This document shows positions 1-12,000 of a stretch of DNA of 64,000 bases, piece after piece. Position numbers and translations under genes: made by a program. The stretch's first letter is position 1; each line of letters opens with the position of its first letter. The stretch spans positions 35,301,001 to 35,365,000 of the forward strand of contig BSBM01000372.1 in the NCBI GenBank assembly GCA_027924585.1, read 5' to 3'. The stretch comes from Larix kaempferi. Taxonomy: Eukaryota > Streptophyta > Pinopsida > Pinales > Pinaceae. Under the pieces are notes generated by a model that was not told where the DNA came from, ran no database searches, and was given only the letters and a program-made list of their open reading frames with translations.

Positions 1-1875
1 TGTTTGCAGATGCAGTCCCTCGGAACACCACAAATATTACTCCAAAGCTTCGGATTTCAAGCAAAATTTGGCTCATTTTTTCTCTCTCCTTTATAAACAA
101 AAAATTTTCTTTGGTTAACTGGTTACTTTTTTTTGGAAATATTTATGATTCATATGCTCATGTCCATATTTTAAATAGATCAGAAATCATTTCATGAAGG
201 ATTAGTTTAGACTGTTACAAAGCTCATATCTTTGACTGTTAGATTTCTTCCTTCATTTAGATCTTTACTTCTTTCAAAACTCGAAAAAATTGTTAAATTT
301 TTCAAAGTTTTGTTGAGTAGTTGTAGTTCTGATTTTAAAAGTATATTTGGCTGTCCAAGAGCATACAATTTGCAGCTCATAAAGCTTGCAAAGACCCAAG
401 CAAACAAACATTACTGCTTGTTTTACTTGGTTAAATTTTGCATTTTTTTACTTAGATTTTCACTTAGAAAATTTTGGGTTTTTTAGGAGGTGTTCCAAAG
501 ACACTCTTAAAGTGTTTTTGGGCATCTTATACTAATAATTGCTTGCTGGTTTGCAGCAAAAGACGAACAGGTAGGAGGAGGTGCTGCTGAAATTTCGGGG
601 ATCCAGGCAATCCGGAGGACAAATTTTCATTTTTTTGCAAAACCGGTCAATTTTTCCTCAAATTTTGTAAGCCACCAAATCACTTTAAGTAGACTGGGGC
701 ACTTCTCTGATCATTGTAAACAACTATTAAACGAGAGCAAGTGGGCTAGCTAGCGCCCATACCCCATCCCCCCAGGGATGGCCTGTGTCGTCTCTTTTCA
801 TGGTGTGATTTTTTTTAGAGTAGTTTATTTCTTTGTTTTCGGCATTTAATAAAATTAACTAGGATTAAAATTAACCTTGTTGGTCCATTCCACTGGCGGG
901 CCACAAGTTCACTCACAACATAGTTTTTCCATTTATTTTTTACAAACTCAAAACGCCCCCCTTGCTTTCCCGAAGTAGGGTTTCTGTATGAGGGCTTGCC
1001 CGAAATATGTGCCTGAAAAGAGACTCCTGGGGTTTTATAAAAAAAGATAAAATTTGGGTCATAAAATTTTTCTAAAAAACTACCAAGGTCTTCTCCCGTA
1101 TGCTCTGTGGCCGACTTGCAGCTCAGTCTGATCCAATTGGTACACATCAGAAAGGAGGGGATGACTAGTAATAAGATCTAACACCGCCCTAATAAAAAAT
1201 CTTTTTTGTGAAAATCCGGCACAACACGTATTTTGTTGTCGTGGGCAAATTTCTCAGAAGGCTTGGGACAACACTGAGTAGTGACCTCTTGGAAACCGTT
1301 AGGCTTGCCCTTGTTGGTATAGCATCTGAACACCTCCTCGAGACTCCGATTCAGCCCAAGCCTGAGAGGGAAGCCACGCTTCAAAATTCCGGACATGTTC
1401 CCCCGTACCTTGCGTATATTGGGAACCCACCTGCCATAATAAAAAATCACCATCACATTAATTTTAAAATAAACCAAGAACACTCGCACAACATCTACTT
1501 TTTCTGCTTATGCATTTGTTTATTGACTCCATTATAAGGCACTGGCCTTGTTTAAAGTTATCTCATATTATTGACAAATGTGCAAATAAATGATGATTAT
1601 ATTGAATGGGAGTAAATGATGAATGATTGTTTTATTTCACGAAAGTATATGCTGTTTATTCTTGGTTACCAAAAATATTTTCCTAACTCCTAGATTAGAC
1701 GACTTAGTTTTTCTTTTCATTTTAGGGTCCACCCCCCTTGGCTTCGCTAGGAAAGCCTAGACGGAGGAGTCGAGTCCTAAGTGACAGCACTTGACTCTGA
1801 CTTGCCCCCAAGGCCACACCAGCAGCTTGAAGACTTCTGCTGCGTTTTCCCCAGGTGTGGAACCAGGCGGCAACA
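1..1875 (+). mobile_element. 3' part of an E-family LTR (E0), cut by window start
   Basis: From about position 230 to 1875 this segment aligns by eye, nearly base for base, with the last 1.8 kb of the two E1 LTRs (for example 232-1540 against 42400-43620). It ends in the same GGCGGCAACA terminus at 1866-1875. No primer-binding site follows, so it is either a 3' LTR or a solo LTR. The start lies outside the window. Short reading frames inside it recur in the other E copies and have no coding support. No target duplication can be tested because the other end is missing. Confidence 0.85.
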
Positions 1876-1879
1876 CCGC

Positions 1880-1976
1880 GTAGACCGAGAGGAGCTCAGT
1901 CCAGGTAGGACAAGCGATCCATGTAGACCGAGAAGAGCTCAGTCCAGCTAGGACAGGCAGTCTTGTGTAGACCGAG
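1880..1976. repeat. 43/44-bp tandem repeat, 2.2 copies
   Basis: GTAGACCGAG starts at 1880, 1923 and 1967. The two full units share most bases (GTAGACCGAGARGAGCTCAG, then TCCAGSTAGGACA) and the third is only 10 bp. The array begins 4 bp after the E0 LTR end and stops just before the copia LTR fragment. Function is unknown. Confidence 0.85.
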
Positions 1977-1978
1977 AT

Positions 1979-2219
1979 TGTTAGATTTTCTACTTTTAAT
2001 CAATATTTATCTAGGATATTACTGAAAGAATAACATGCACAGCATAACACAATAGACACAGAATTTCCTCGGGGAAACCATAAAGGAGAAAATCCCGCAA
2101 CTTCCTCAGAGATAGAATCGTCACCAATACAATATCACAAAAGTAAAACCCAAAACAAAGATGTTCTGTTGCAGCTCCTCTTCTTTTCCTCCTATGCAAA
2201 CTTGTCCTCTCTCTCTACG
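1979..2219 (-). mobile_element. copia-type LTR fragment (3' end of LTR on minus strand)
   Basis: The segment starts TGTTAG and reads in the same order as the copia LTR at 23352-23600: an AATA/ACA-rich stretch, then GGRGAAAAYCCCG, then a CT-rich tract next to CCTATGCRAACTTG. The homology stops at about 2219, directly before a G-rich tract and the hAT coding remnant. The minus-strand primer-binding site seen next to the LTR at 23352 is absent here, so this piece is a 3' LTR end or a truncated solo LTR. Confidence 0.65.
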
Positions 2220-2224
2220 CTATT

Positions 2225-2270
2225 GGGAGCGGGAGCGAAGCGGGGAGCGGGGAGCGGGGAGTGGGAGCGG
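2225..2270 (+). other. G-rich tract with quadruplex pattern
   Basis: G runs lie at 2225-2227, 2231-2233, 2242-2245, 2249-2252, 2256-2259 and 2263-2265. The last four are separated by only 3-4 bases (AGC, AGC, AGT), the classical pattern for an intramolecular G-quadruplex. The tract sits exactly at the junction of the copia LTR fragment and the hAT remnant. Confidence 0.75.
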
Positions 2271-3851
2271 TGGATGCTCTTGGGAAATACAAGGATGCAC
2301 AATATATGGGTGATTTATTCATCAAAACCATTGAAGAAGTAGGTGTTGATTCTTGTGTACAAATCATCATGGACAATGCACCTGTTTGCAAGGCTGCTGG
2401 CATGATTGTGGAAGCTAAATATCCACAGGTATGTTCATTTTGGACACCTTTCATTTCTAATTTGCTCATTGTTTGAATTTGGTCATTGCAATGTTAGTGT
2501 TGTAGAGTCATTGATACATGCTTTTATTGCTCTTACAGGTTTTTTGGACACCTTGAATTGTCCATTCCTTGAATTTAGCACTGAAATCCATTGCATCAGA
2601 TGTGACATGGATTGGAAACCTTATTGAGAATGCATGCCATATCCGTAACTTTGTACAAAACGACACAAATGCCCTCACCATCTACAAAGAGTACACACAG
2701 CTTTCATTGTTGAAGATTGCAGATACTCGGTTTGCTTCCTCATTCATCATGCTCAAGAGGTTGAGGGAGGTCAAAACCGCTCTTGGGTCCATGGTGATTT
2801 CAGAGTTTTGGTCTTTTTGGAGAAAGACGGATCAGATTCTTCACAAAAAGTGAAGGACACGATGTTAGATGATGGTTGGTGGGACATGGTAGATGTTAGC
2901 ATTAAGATCATGGAGCCAATCATTTCTTTGTTGCGGTTTGCAGACACGGACCAACCCATCCTAGCAGATGTTTATGAGGGGTGGGATTCCATGATTGAGT
3001 CCATGAGGTCCATTGTCATGGAGAATGAGTGTCCCGAGTATGGGGCATCGGCAGAGAACCTATGGACCATAATTCAGGATACTCTTATCTCCAGGTAGGA
3101 TAAGAATTGCACACCTTTGCATTGCTTGGCCCACTCCTTGAACCCCAAGTTCTACACTCAGGAGTGGCTCACTGGTGGACCGAGGCCCTCACACAGAGTC
3201 CCTCCTCACACGGATGCAGAGATTGCACATGGGAGGAAGATAGCACTTAGACAGCTATTTCAAGATAGAGACCTACTTGAGGAGGTGGAAGAGGGCTTTG
3301 TAGAGTTTTCCACTAGCACTGGAAGATTTGGAGGCTATGATGTGCATAGAGACAGGGGGGTTAAGAAACCCCATGTTTGGTGGAAAACTTATGGGACAAC
3401 ATCCCCTATTCTACAAAAGTTAGCCTTGAGGGTCGTCTCTCAAGTTACATCATCCTCTTGCTGTGAGAGGAATTGGAGCACATATGGGAACTTGTACAGT
3501 GTGAAGAAGAGCAAGCTTGAGCAGTCCAGGGCAGAGACGATGGTGTATGTGCACTCCAACCTTTGTCTTATTTACAGGAAGAGGGAGGAGTGGATGAAGG
3601 GAAAGACAAAGATGTGGGATGTCTTTCCTGATGATATGGGTTTGGACAGCGGTACTGAGTTGACATTAGCCAACATGGATCTTAATGATCCAGTGCTAGA
3701 GCCAGTCACTTTTGATGATGGTGATCGTATGGAGGGGTCATCCTCCACAGCAGTAGATGTAGATCGTCAGATGGGCAGAGGGGAGGAGGAGGAGGATCAG
3801 GGCAGTGCCAGTGATGAGTTTGTTGATTCAGGCATGGAGGAGGACTATTGA
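2266..3851 (+). pseudogene. hAT-superfamily transposase remnant
   Basis: Two exon-like blocks encode the C-terminal two thirds of a plant hAT transposase. Block 1 (to 2428) has the DUF659-type core with the DNA-binding/catalytic signature around IIMDNAPVCKAAG. It ends at a good GT donor (2429), and an AG acceptor lies at 2537-2538. Block 2 carries the downstream catalytic region (LNLALKSIA, then KIADTRFAS) and ends with the hAT dimerisation domain at about 3415-3590 (SSSCCERNWSTY). The acidic tail stops at 3849-3851. The gene is dead: TGA at 2554-2556 where the family has a Cys codon after WTP, a one-base frameshift near 2815-2835, and TAG at 3096-3098 where TGG is expected. The N-terminal BED zinc finger is missing, and homology starts abruptly after the G-rich tract. 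Terminal inverted repeats were not found. Confidence 0.9.
2429..2538 (+). other. phase-0 intron inside hAT remnant
   Basis: CCACAG followed by GTATGT marks the donor, and TCTTACAG followed by GT marks the acceptor. Splicing would keep the DUF659 reading frame (…YPQ then VFWTP…). The intron start repeats a stretch resembling the exon 2 start (TTTTGGACACCT occurs in both), which may reflect a small local duplication. Confidence 0.6.
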
Positions 3852-4171
3852 CATATGGGATTCTTCCATCTTGATCCACCCCTTTTTGTATTTACTATTA
3901 GTCTATTTGGCATTTGCCAGTGCCCAGTGGCATTCCGACATATATGTATACATTTTTATTTTGATGACTTAATGAGAAATATGGTTCTGACATGCATCTA
4001 TGTGTCTCATTGTGATTTGTGAATGACAAATGTGTTGTGAATCGTGATTTGTGAATGACAAATGTGTAATCATTAATGTGCTTTGATTCTAGTTTCTATT
4101 GAATATTTGTAAATGTTCTAGTTTCTAAATATTTTTGGAACTATATGTCTATATTTTTAAATTTTAATATA

Positions 4172-4205
<34 letters not shown>

Positions 4206-4411
4206 GATATATAGATATAGATATATGTATATATAACGTGTCCTGTTTCCGGTGGTCACCGTGTCTGTGTCGGACACTCGTATTTTCGTGTCCCGTGTCA
4301 GGTGACTTAGATATTTATAGGTTTTCTCACATGATTTTAGGGTTTTTTTGGCATGTTTTTCTGGGTTTTTGGAGACTTTTTGGGTGGTTTTGGGTTGTAT
4401 GTCCTGTATGA
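3852..4411 (+). other. hAT 3' flank with AT microsatellite
   Basis: This non-coding stretch contains a duplicated ATTTGTGAATGACAAATGTG motif near 4013 and 4047, a pure (AT)n and GATA-rich run at 4182-4235, and a segment rich in GTGTC/CGTGTC words at 4238-4300. Such GTGTC-rich words are common in the subterminal regions of hAT elements, but I cannot place the element end. Confidence 0.4.
4182..4235. repeat. AT/GATA microsatellite
   Basis: An (AT)n run of about 24 bp is followed by ATAGATATATAGATATAG-type repeats. It is low complexity and has no further meaning visible here. Confidence 0.9.
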
Positions 4412-6340
4412 CATACATTGGTCATATTGAACTGTACCATATCTATACTTTACAAAAAATACACCATATTCCATGCTGGAGTTGGATTTCCATAAAGAAA
4501 CTCTGGTACAGCCAAATTCCGCTACTATGGCACAAATTATATAATAGTTACAAAATATTCATCAAATATGTTAAGATTGAATCCCCTAAAAGTGACTATG
4601 TATCATCATAAGACCTGCATTTGAATGGGAAATATTAATAAGATATGTACTAAAATATGGACTTGATTTCCACTAGACCAGAAGTGTAACTAACCTAGAG
4701 GGATTTGATTTTCACTAGATGGATGTGTAACCAATCTAGGATGCACTAGATTCATGTTTAATCAACCTATTTAATTGTTATTACTTTCAAGATTGACCTG
4801 CCCAAATTGTGCCTAAGTTGACCAAGACGATGCTCTTGACAGGCCTAAACAATAGTTTCAAAGTTTCCCACACAGGTAAGTCTACTAGTTAATTCTGTAC
4901 TACTGGATTTTTGCATTTTAATCTACTATATCAATTAAAAGGCTGGTATGAATCATGAATAAAGGTAGCAATTTTAGATTTGTGCATCCATAGAATGGAT
5001 TTGAAATGCAAGTTAGGCAATTTGCCACACAAAAGAATTGATAGTTTAAACTTTAAACAGGCAAATAATTTGATAGATAAAAATGAATTGCACAAGGCAC
5101 ATGTTTGCATTGCAACTTGAATGCTGAGATATAACCTTCCTTGTACCTTTCTATTATTAGATACTTTAATTATTTGATATTAATTTAAAATATTTTTTTT
5201 GTCACGGTGATTTGAGAATGCATCATACTAGCACCCAAAGTTCTTTTCTTTCCTCAAGTAAAAAAGTCAGAATCATTGTCAGCAAACAAATCAGCACAGT
5301 ACAGCTATTTTCATAACAAGTAAACATGGGGACTACCATAGCTTGTGGATGCTTCCTTTGCTACAAATAATGTTGATTCTGTTGACAAGTTCTTGTTCCA
5401 ACTCTGCCCTGTGACACAGCCATAAAGATGGTGCACTTAGCCACAGAATAACAGGCATAGAAACTATTGTGTTAGCATATCCCTGTCATTGACAATCATA
5501 TCAATATTTTAATATCTCATTGCTGAGTAAATTAAAAACATTGATCCAACATGATTTGTCAAAATCTAGTATCAACATTCCACTTTAGCCACAATTATAC
5601 TGATGATGCAGATCTTAGAAATAGGCATGCAAAAGAAAGCATTATATGATTTCTTTTACCATTTAACAAAGATGTTATGTCATTTATCGAAGATTTACTC
5701 CAGAAGACTTGTATCAACTTCCTTTGATATTTTTAGCATCACTGTATGATTTTCAAACTGACTTTTACCAAAACTATTCCATTCTATATTATAAAAATGT
5801 CCATACTATTCTTGATGGTGCCACCACCCACAAATAAGAAAATGATTAATACTATATTTTGTGTTGTGCAAAATAAAACCCAAGGAGAAAACATAACAGA
5901 AATTAATAACTAATAGTTTCACCATACAAGAATAGTTTTTCTGTTGCTAATTGATGTATGCCTTCCATTCTCAATTCCTGCAAAAACAAAAGACAAGTTC
6001 ACGAGATAAACATCACAAATTAAGTATGCAAGACCTTAAAACCACCAAAACTAGTGAAAGTAGACTGTAAAAAGCACGAGTGTATTTATGAAATGAAAAG
6101 TGTGTTATTTATATCTAATTATATCAATTCCAATAATCATCTGAATCAGATCATAAACTATGAATTTCTGAGGTGGAAGTATGAATTTGTCACATCGCAA
6201 AGAAATAACACCTTTGTAGAAGTATATGACAAGGCTTGGGAGGGGGAGAGGGGGTGGAACCATAATGTTTATATGTCACCGTTGTATTAAAAATTACATA
6301 GGCTCATATACCCATGAAAGAAAACACCTAAGGGGGATTA
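4412..6340. other. AT-rich spacer, no gene recognised
   Basis: I see no reading frame with recognisable motifs on either strand. The RT and RNase H part of the copia element at 12001-23871 would be expected to the left of the B1 insertion, but I cannot find it here, so it was deleted or has decayed beyond recognition. A minus-strand TTTTTGCAG (around 5978-5987) before a short open stretch looks like a splice acceptor but is too weak to call. Confidence 0.5.
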
Positions 6341-6740
6341 TGCCATGGGATGAAGGTGAGACTATTGGAGGCATAGGGTGAAGGCTAAGGACAAGGCTGG
6401 GTAGAAGGGATGACTTGACCAACTTAACTAAGTGATACTTTGGATAGGGGAAAGGGTGTTACACACACAAGCATGTGTTGGATAAGATAAACAAAGGGAA
6501 TGGCAGTGCCTCACAAATGGGTAAGTTGTTTAGAGAGTGCTTATTCAACCTTGGCATCATGTCTACATCAAGTTGATAAAAGTTCATTAGGATCATTCAT
6601 TTCATTTCCATGGCTAACAGTCTTTAGATTTGGCATACATTTAACCACTGCTTTTTATTTGGCCTTTCATTTATAAGATTTTTGAGGTCAGCAATCTTTA
6701 GATTTCGCATTCATTTAGCCATTGCTTTTTAGACCTTTTT

Positions 6741-6745
6741 GGACC
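6741..6745 (+). repeat. target site duplication GGACC of A1 (left)
   Basis: Direct repeat of 11000-11004. The empty-site equivalent in B2 is GGCCC at 36010-36014 on the plus strand, one base different after reverse complementing. Confidence 0.9.
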
Positions 6746-9700
6746 TGTTATCACATATATAGTAGCCGGGCTACCATACATTTTTTGTCAGATTCCAGTA
6801 CACTATTCATCCAGTTCCCTTACATTGAGATGTTGAGATGAACATCTACTATGGATCACTATCAAATTTTGGATAGCATATATATTTCCCATGCCATGAC
6901 TGAGTCTCAGGACACTCAGAGAGATGACAGATGTAGCTATTATGCCATTTGTACAGAGCAATCAATAGTGCCCAGAGTTACAGCGGGCGTTTCAGAGAAC
7001 ATATGATGGTTCAGATTGATGAGCATTCAGGTATATGACTCAGCAGGTATATTATGGTGTTGTGGTTATATTGCTTTTATTTCCATTTTCTTAGCATGTC
7101 TTAGCACTTAGTATCATGATCTGGCGATCATATAGATATGTGGACCTAGTTATACTATATATATATCATACTTGTCCCTACTCAGACTTAGAAGTTCTTG
7201 GCCTATACTCATTGGTTTTACCCTCCCTAGGGAGAATAGAGGTGATCACTCCCGCCATACTTTGGCTTGCTAGTGTTGGTTTCATTACTCGCTGTCTTCA
7301 TCCATCCATGACTTACCCAGTTTGTTCATTACCTTGACTTACTACTTGACTAGTGGCATGGAGGACCTTTCCCCGTTGTAGCCTCTATATTGGATAAGCT
7401 TCCCTGTTTATTGTGTCTTGGCTCTGAGTTGGTGACAAAACTTACCTTTGGTGAGTTGGATTTCCTTGTGAATTCCCCCTAGTCACTAAAGATGTTGTTG
7501 GCTAAACCTGAAGCTTTTAGTGCTGCCATGGATACAAAATTTGGAAATGAAATGTTATATCTTGTATGAAAAGCCCATTCATGCAATGTGTTTCTAAACA
7601 CACATGAATGAAAGGCAAGCTAAATGAAAGTGGCTATAAAATATCAAATGTTATATCTTTAATGAAATGTAAAATACCTAGGTAAACAAGTTGTCTGTGA
7701 CACACCTAGAAGTGCTCAGGTAAACAAGTGCCTTAAAAACACACCTGCAGCAAAAAGCCTAACTAAATGTAAATCTATGCAATGTGTTTTTAAACACACA
7801 TAGATCAAAGGCTATGGAAACTCTAGGCCCAAAAAGCAATGGAACTTAAATGCTATATCAAAAATATTGCTGGCCTCATTTGTATTATGGATTGTGCACA
7901 TCTGTGTAAGGTAAATAAACACTCTTTAAACAACTTATCCATTTGTGAGACACCTCCATTCCCTGTGTTGCTGCTTGTCCATTATATGCTATGGTGTGTA
8001 TTCCCTTTCCCACTTCCAAAGTGTCACAGTGTTAAGTCAGTAAGTCATCCTTTGACCTAGCCATGCATTCCTTACCCTTCACCCTTCACTAGCAAATTGA
8101 TCACAACTATGAAGTGAGTATGACCTTGAAATTCTTGTCTGAGTAATTAATAATAATTATGACTTATTATATTTGGATTTAGATCGCCAGTAATGATTAC
8201 TTCTTGTTATAATTGCTAATTAAATGGATTGTAAAGCATGTTTTAACCTTGGACACCTTGCAGCAGCTTGACGACAGTTTGAGTTATATTTTGGTCATGT
8301 TGACTTGGTCAAACCTCAGTTTGATCAAAAGTCAACCACGGGACATGAGGTGGCAGACCTCAGATGTTACAGATAGATGATATATGGTCTAGTATAGGTC
8401 ACCATGGTGGGCTTATGCAATGGTTTCAGGCCTATGATGATTATTTGTACTTTTCAGCACTTGTTCAGATTATTATTATTTGGTCTGTCGGATATGGTGA
8501 GTATTTATTTTGGACCATGCAGAGGTTTATATGGTGTATGAGTACACACCTTAGATGGATTTGGACCTTTTGAGTCCAATGAGACAGTCTGTTTTTAGTT
8601 CCGGGAAGTTATAGCAATGATTGAGCCTCAGTAGGCTATCCTAGTGCAATTTTGGTCTATCGGAGACCTTGTCAATGCAGTGATGGGATTCACTTGGTTC
8701 ACCTAGGGCATTGTGCATGGAGGGGGTGGTCCAACCACTTGTTATTACCATATTACCCCCTTTCCAGACTCATTGGTGAGCTCACCTTGACAGCGCAGGC
8801 ACTCCAGGAGACAGTTTGGGCAGTTTCACGCTTCCCGAGGCTGTCCAGAAATGGTAGAAATGGCTACAAAGGAATTCGATTTGGGCTACTGAGGCAAAGT
8901 TTTGGCATGGGATGATCAGTGATGATGAGTGGGATGTCTTCCACACCTTCTCCAGCAGTTTCAGCTTTATCGGGACCCACATCCATCACTTATGGCATTT
9001 TTTGATGATTTTTGGAGCCTCCTAAGGCTCATGATTTGTCCATAGAAGCACAATTTGGTACTTTGATGATTATTTTATTGATATTGTGCTATGGGGATTG
9101 ACCAAAGGTGTCTAAAATTACCCCTTGGACCCACCATAAGCTAGATCTATTATTTTATCATCATGATTTGGTGGGATCCCCTCTTCTAGGGTGAGTTTGT
9201 CCACTTATTGTATAATTTTATTAGTGATCCATGTATTGTATTGTTGAGCTCATCTCAACCATTGATTAGATCTTTTGATCTTTTAATCTTAGCCACTCAT
9301 TCAAAAAGTGGTTAGATTGTGGACTCTCTCCCTCCCATTTAAAGGAGAGAGCTTCTCATTGTAAAGGGGTCTTTGGCTCTTGGAATCTTGATATAGAAAA
9401 ACTTTCTTGTGGAAATTCTTGTGGTCTCCTTTGAATCTGGTGTTCTTCGATGGTGATTGGAAAGTCTATTGCATCCTAGCATTTGGGTATTTGTGGTAAG
9501 ATCTATCTTTTTGGAAACTTTTGTCTTGTCTACAGGAGGGCAACTTCACTTGGGCGTTTTTGCAAGGCTTCTTCAACTCGCTCCACTTGGCATTCGCTTG
9601 TATCAGGGGGTTATCATTAGTATCATTGTGATCTATGCTATCTTTCTGTTATTTCTCTTGTGGCATCAATCTTATCTCTTGTTTGCAGTAAATCTGATCT

Positions 9701-10999
9701 TGTTGATGTTTATTGTGTAGGAAAGAGGGCGCATTGGCTTCCTTGGGCAATTCGACTTCATAGAAAACTACCTCAAATCACTCCAAATTGATCGGGTTTG
9801 CATAGATCATCATCATCAAGGCATCTACAAGGTTATCCAGGTAAGATCCATAGGTTTGTTCTTCTTGTCTTGGCTCCAATCCATTGACATAGCTACTTCA
9901 TTGATAAAACCCTTAATTTACAATACCTCATTTTACAATTTTTCAGATCTAGCTTGATCCACTTGGCTTTTGGGTATAGTATTTAAAACCCACCTCTACA
10001 GTATCCACGGCAATTCGGATCTATAGTTTGGTGAGGATTGGCCATCATTTGACCCGCTTTCCAAGGCAAAGAAGCCTCTCCAAGGGAGGTCGCGCTCCTT
10101 GGGAGAAGTGAGTTTGCAAGGATGTAGCACCTCGGTAGGTGAGATTCCACTTGATCTGTAATCTACACATTTAATAACCTACCCTCAGTGTGTCACTTCA
10201 GTGATTTCTGCCTTGTGGACCCCATTCCTCATTTTGAGGGTTATGCCCCACTTGGGTCACTTTGTGGCATACTTCAATCTCAGATCTACTGAGATCCAGC
10301 CATTGGATTGTCCTAATCTTTTAGATCCACCTACCTCTATACCTCAACATTCCAGATCTGTAATTTGGTGGACATCTGACTCCATTTGGCCCATTTCCCA
10401 AGGCAGTGATCTTTCTCCAAGCCCATTCGACTTTCTTGGATTGTTGAGTTAGCTTGTGGTTTGACCCTTGTTTTGGTTCCTTGAACCCCTTGAAATTGTC
10501 ATATCACTTCATCAAGCTCACTTTTGGTACTGGTTAGCCCCAATTTGGACCTTAACTACCCTACATTGGACACGGTTCCCAAGGCAGTGGATTTTCTCAC
10601 AATTGACTGGTACCCTAATCCTTGATCTCATTATAAACCTCATAAGTCACTCACATAAACATGTTGGACCAAATCTACACTGTTTAAACCCCTTGATCCA
10701 ACTTATCATTTACCTTGTGACTTTATCCATAGATCTAGGGTTTACCATACACCTTACGTACTTCATCATCATTTGATCTGATCTGGTGTTTTGGTTTGAT
10801 CTCTCCTGTCGAGAGTAGATCTGGGTCTCCCCCTTTGTTGTCTTGGGCTAGATAACATAAAGTGAAGATTGCCTCGATTGGCGTGACAACCATCCATTGG
10901 GAGTTGAGGCTATCTTGGTTGCACCTCTTTGGTTGCCCCTTCCTTCTGCCATCCATCTTGGATCTATCTCTAGGGGCACCTACAAGTTTGGTGATAGCA
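6746..10999 (+). mobile_element. solo LTR, family A (A1), 4254 bp
   Basis: It starts TGTTATCAC and ends GTGATAGCA, flanked by a perfect 5-bp duplication GGACC (6741-6745 and 11000-11004). It matches A2, A4 and A5 along most of its length. A TATA-like CATTTAAAGG near 9337 and the start-side hairpins place U3 at about 2.6 kb. No gag or pol sequence lies inside, as expected for a solo LTR. Removing it with one GGACC restores the B sequence seen uninterrupted at 35990-36030 in B2. Small reading frames inside (for example 7116-7337 and 7839-8060) recur in other copies with frameshifts and are not genes. Confidence 0.92.
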
Positions 11000-12000
11000 G
11001 GACCCTTCATTGGGGTACTTTAGCATTTCATTGCTTTAGCCCTTTTCCATTGTGATGATAATCACAGTTTTACATTTCATTTATTTCCATGGGCTTTTAT
11101 TTCAATAGGGATTTCCAATAATTTCCATACAAGTAGTACATGTGCTTCAGGTTTTAGCCAACAACAACTCATGTGACTAGGGGGAATTCTGCAATCTAAA
11201 CCACACATCGGGGCAACCGACTAGAGTGATCAAGGCATAAAATCCAACTCACCAAAGGCAAGTTTTGTCACCAACTCAGAGCCGAGACACAAAACAAACA
11301 TGGACGCTATCCAACACAAAGGCAGGAGCGGGGAAGTCCTCCATATCAAAAGTCAAGAAGGCAAGTCAAGGTGAAAGCTAAAACAGGGAAGGTCATGAAT
11401 GGATGGAATCAAGTGAATGTGGTGCCTAAGCTAGCAAACATAAATGTCAGGAAAGACCATGTCCATGCTCATAGGAGGGTAAGTGAAACCAATGAGTATA
11501 GTCAGTAAACCTTAAAGTGCAAGTAATACATCCAATTTATTATTTAAATCCAACCAAGATAGTTCATTTCATTTTATTTAAATAATACTACCAGATCATG
11601 AGTTACATACCAAGTTTATGCTATCAAAATGGCTAAAACAACAAAATAATAATCAAATGCTAACAATCATAAATCTAATGGTCATATCACTGCATATCTT
11701 AACAAACATCATCTAGAACCAATGAAACACTGCTGCAATAATAACATCTGGAACTCTGGGCACTTAACTGAATCTGTATGGAACAAAAGGTCATATCGGT
11801 CATCAAATCTAAGCTCTCAAGGCTCAACCTTGGCACAAGGTCTACACATTGTCTGACATAACTGTTCTGATGTGCAAGTGATCATAAATAATGTTGCTCA
11901 TCATAACTAATCTCACTGGAACTGTGTAAAGGCAAAGCTCTAAAAAGTGCAGATATCTGCTCAACAAATATAGTAGCCCAGCTACTATGGTGTGATAACA

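Larger units (their letters stand above)
6350..12000 (-). mobile_element. B-family LTR (B1), truncated and split by A1
   Basis: On the minus strand it begins at 12000 with TGTTATCACACC and then shows the B-type start hairpin (ATAGTAGC at 11970-11977, GCTACTAT at 11981-11988) and the palindrome GCAGATATCTGC. It then follows the B2 and B3 copies (35017 and 50311 onward) down to about 6350, where the similarity fades. A1 interrupts it at 6746-10999. Without A1 about 1.39 kb remain, all within what would be U3. The right-hand 5 bp (GTTAC, 12001-12005) is the expected target duplication, but the left end is lost so it cannot be confirmed. It is inserted in the copia RT region. Confidence 0.8.

Noticed and set aside
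4145-4418. Frames over the AT/GATA run on both strands.
   Set aside because: They are translations of a microsatellite (repeated Tyr-Ile) with no domain content.
7116-8060. Small frames in A LTRs (7116-7337, 7839-8060 and their counterparts at 18080, 18774, 28811, 57378, 58015) look like a conserved small-protein family.
   Set aside because: They recur only because the LTR recurs. Copies differ by frameshifts and in-frame stops, and identity is no higher in codons than around them.
6746-10999. A-family units as large DNA transposons because of 9-11-bp inverted ends.
   Set aside because: TG...CA termini, 5-bp duplications, and an internal TATA box (with AATAAA in B) fit solo LTRs. No transposase was seen. 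An unknown DNA transposon with 5-bp duplications is not strictly excluded.
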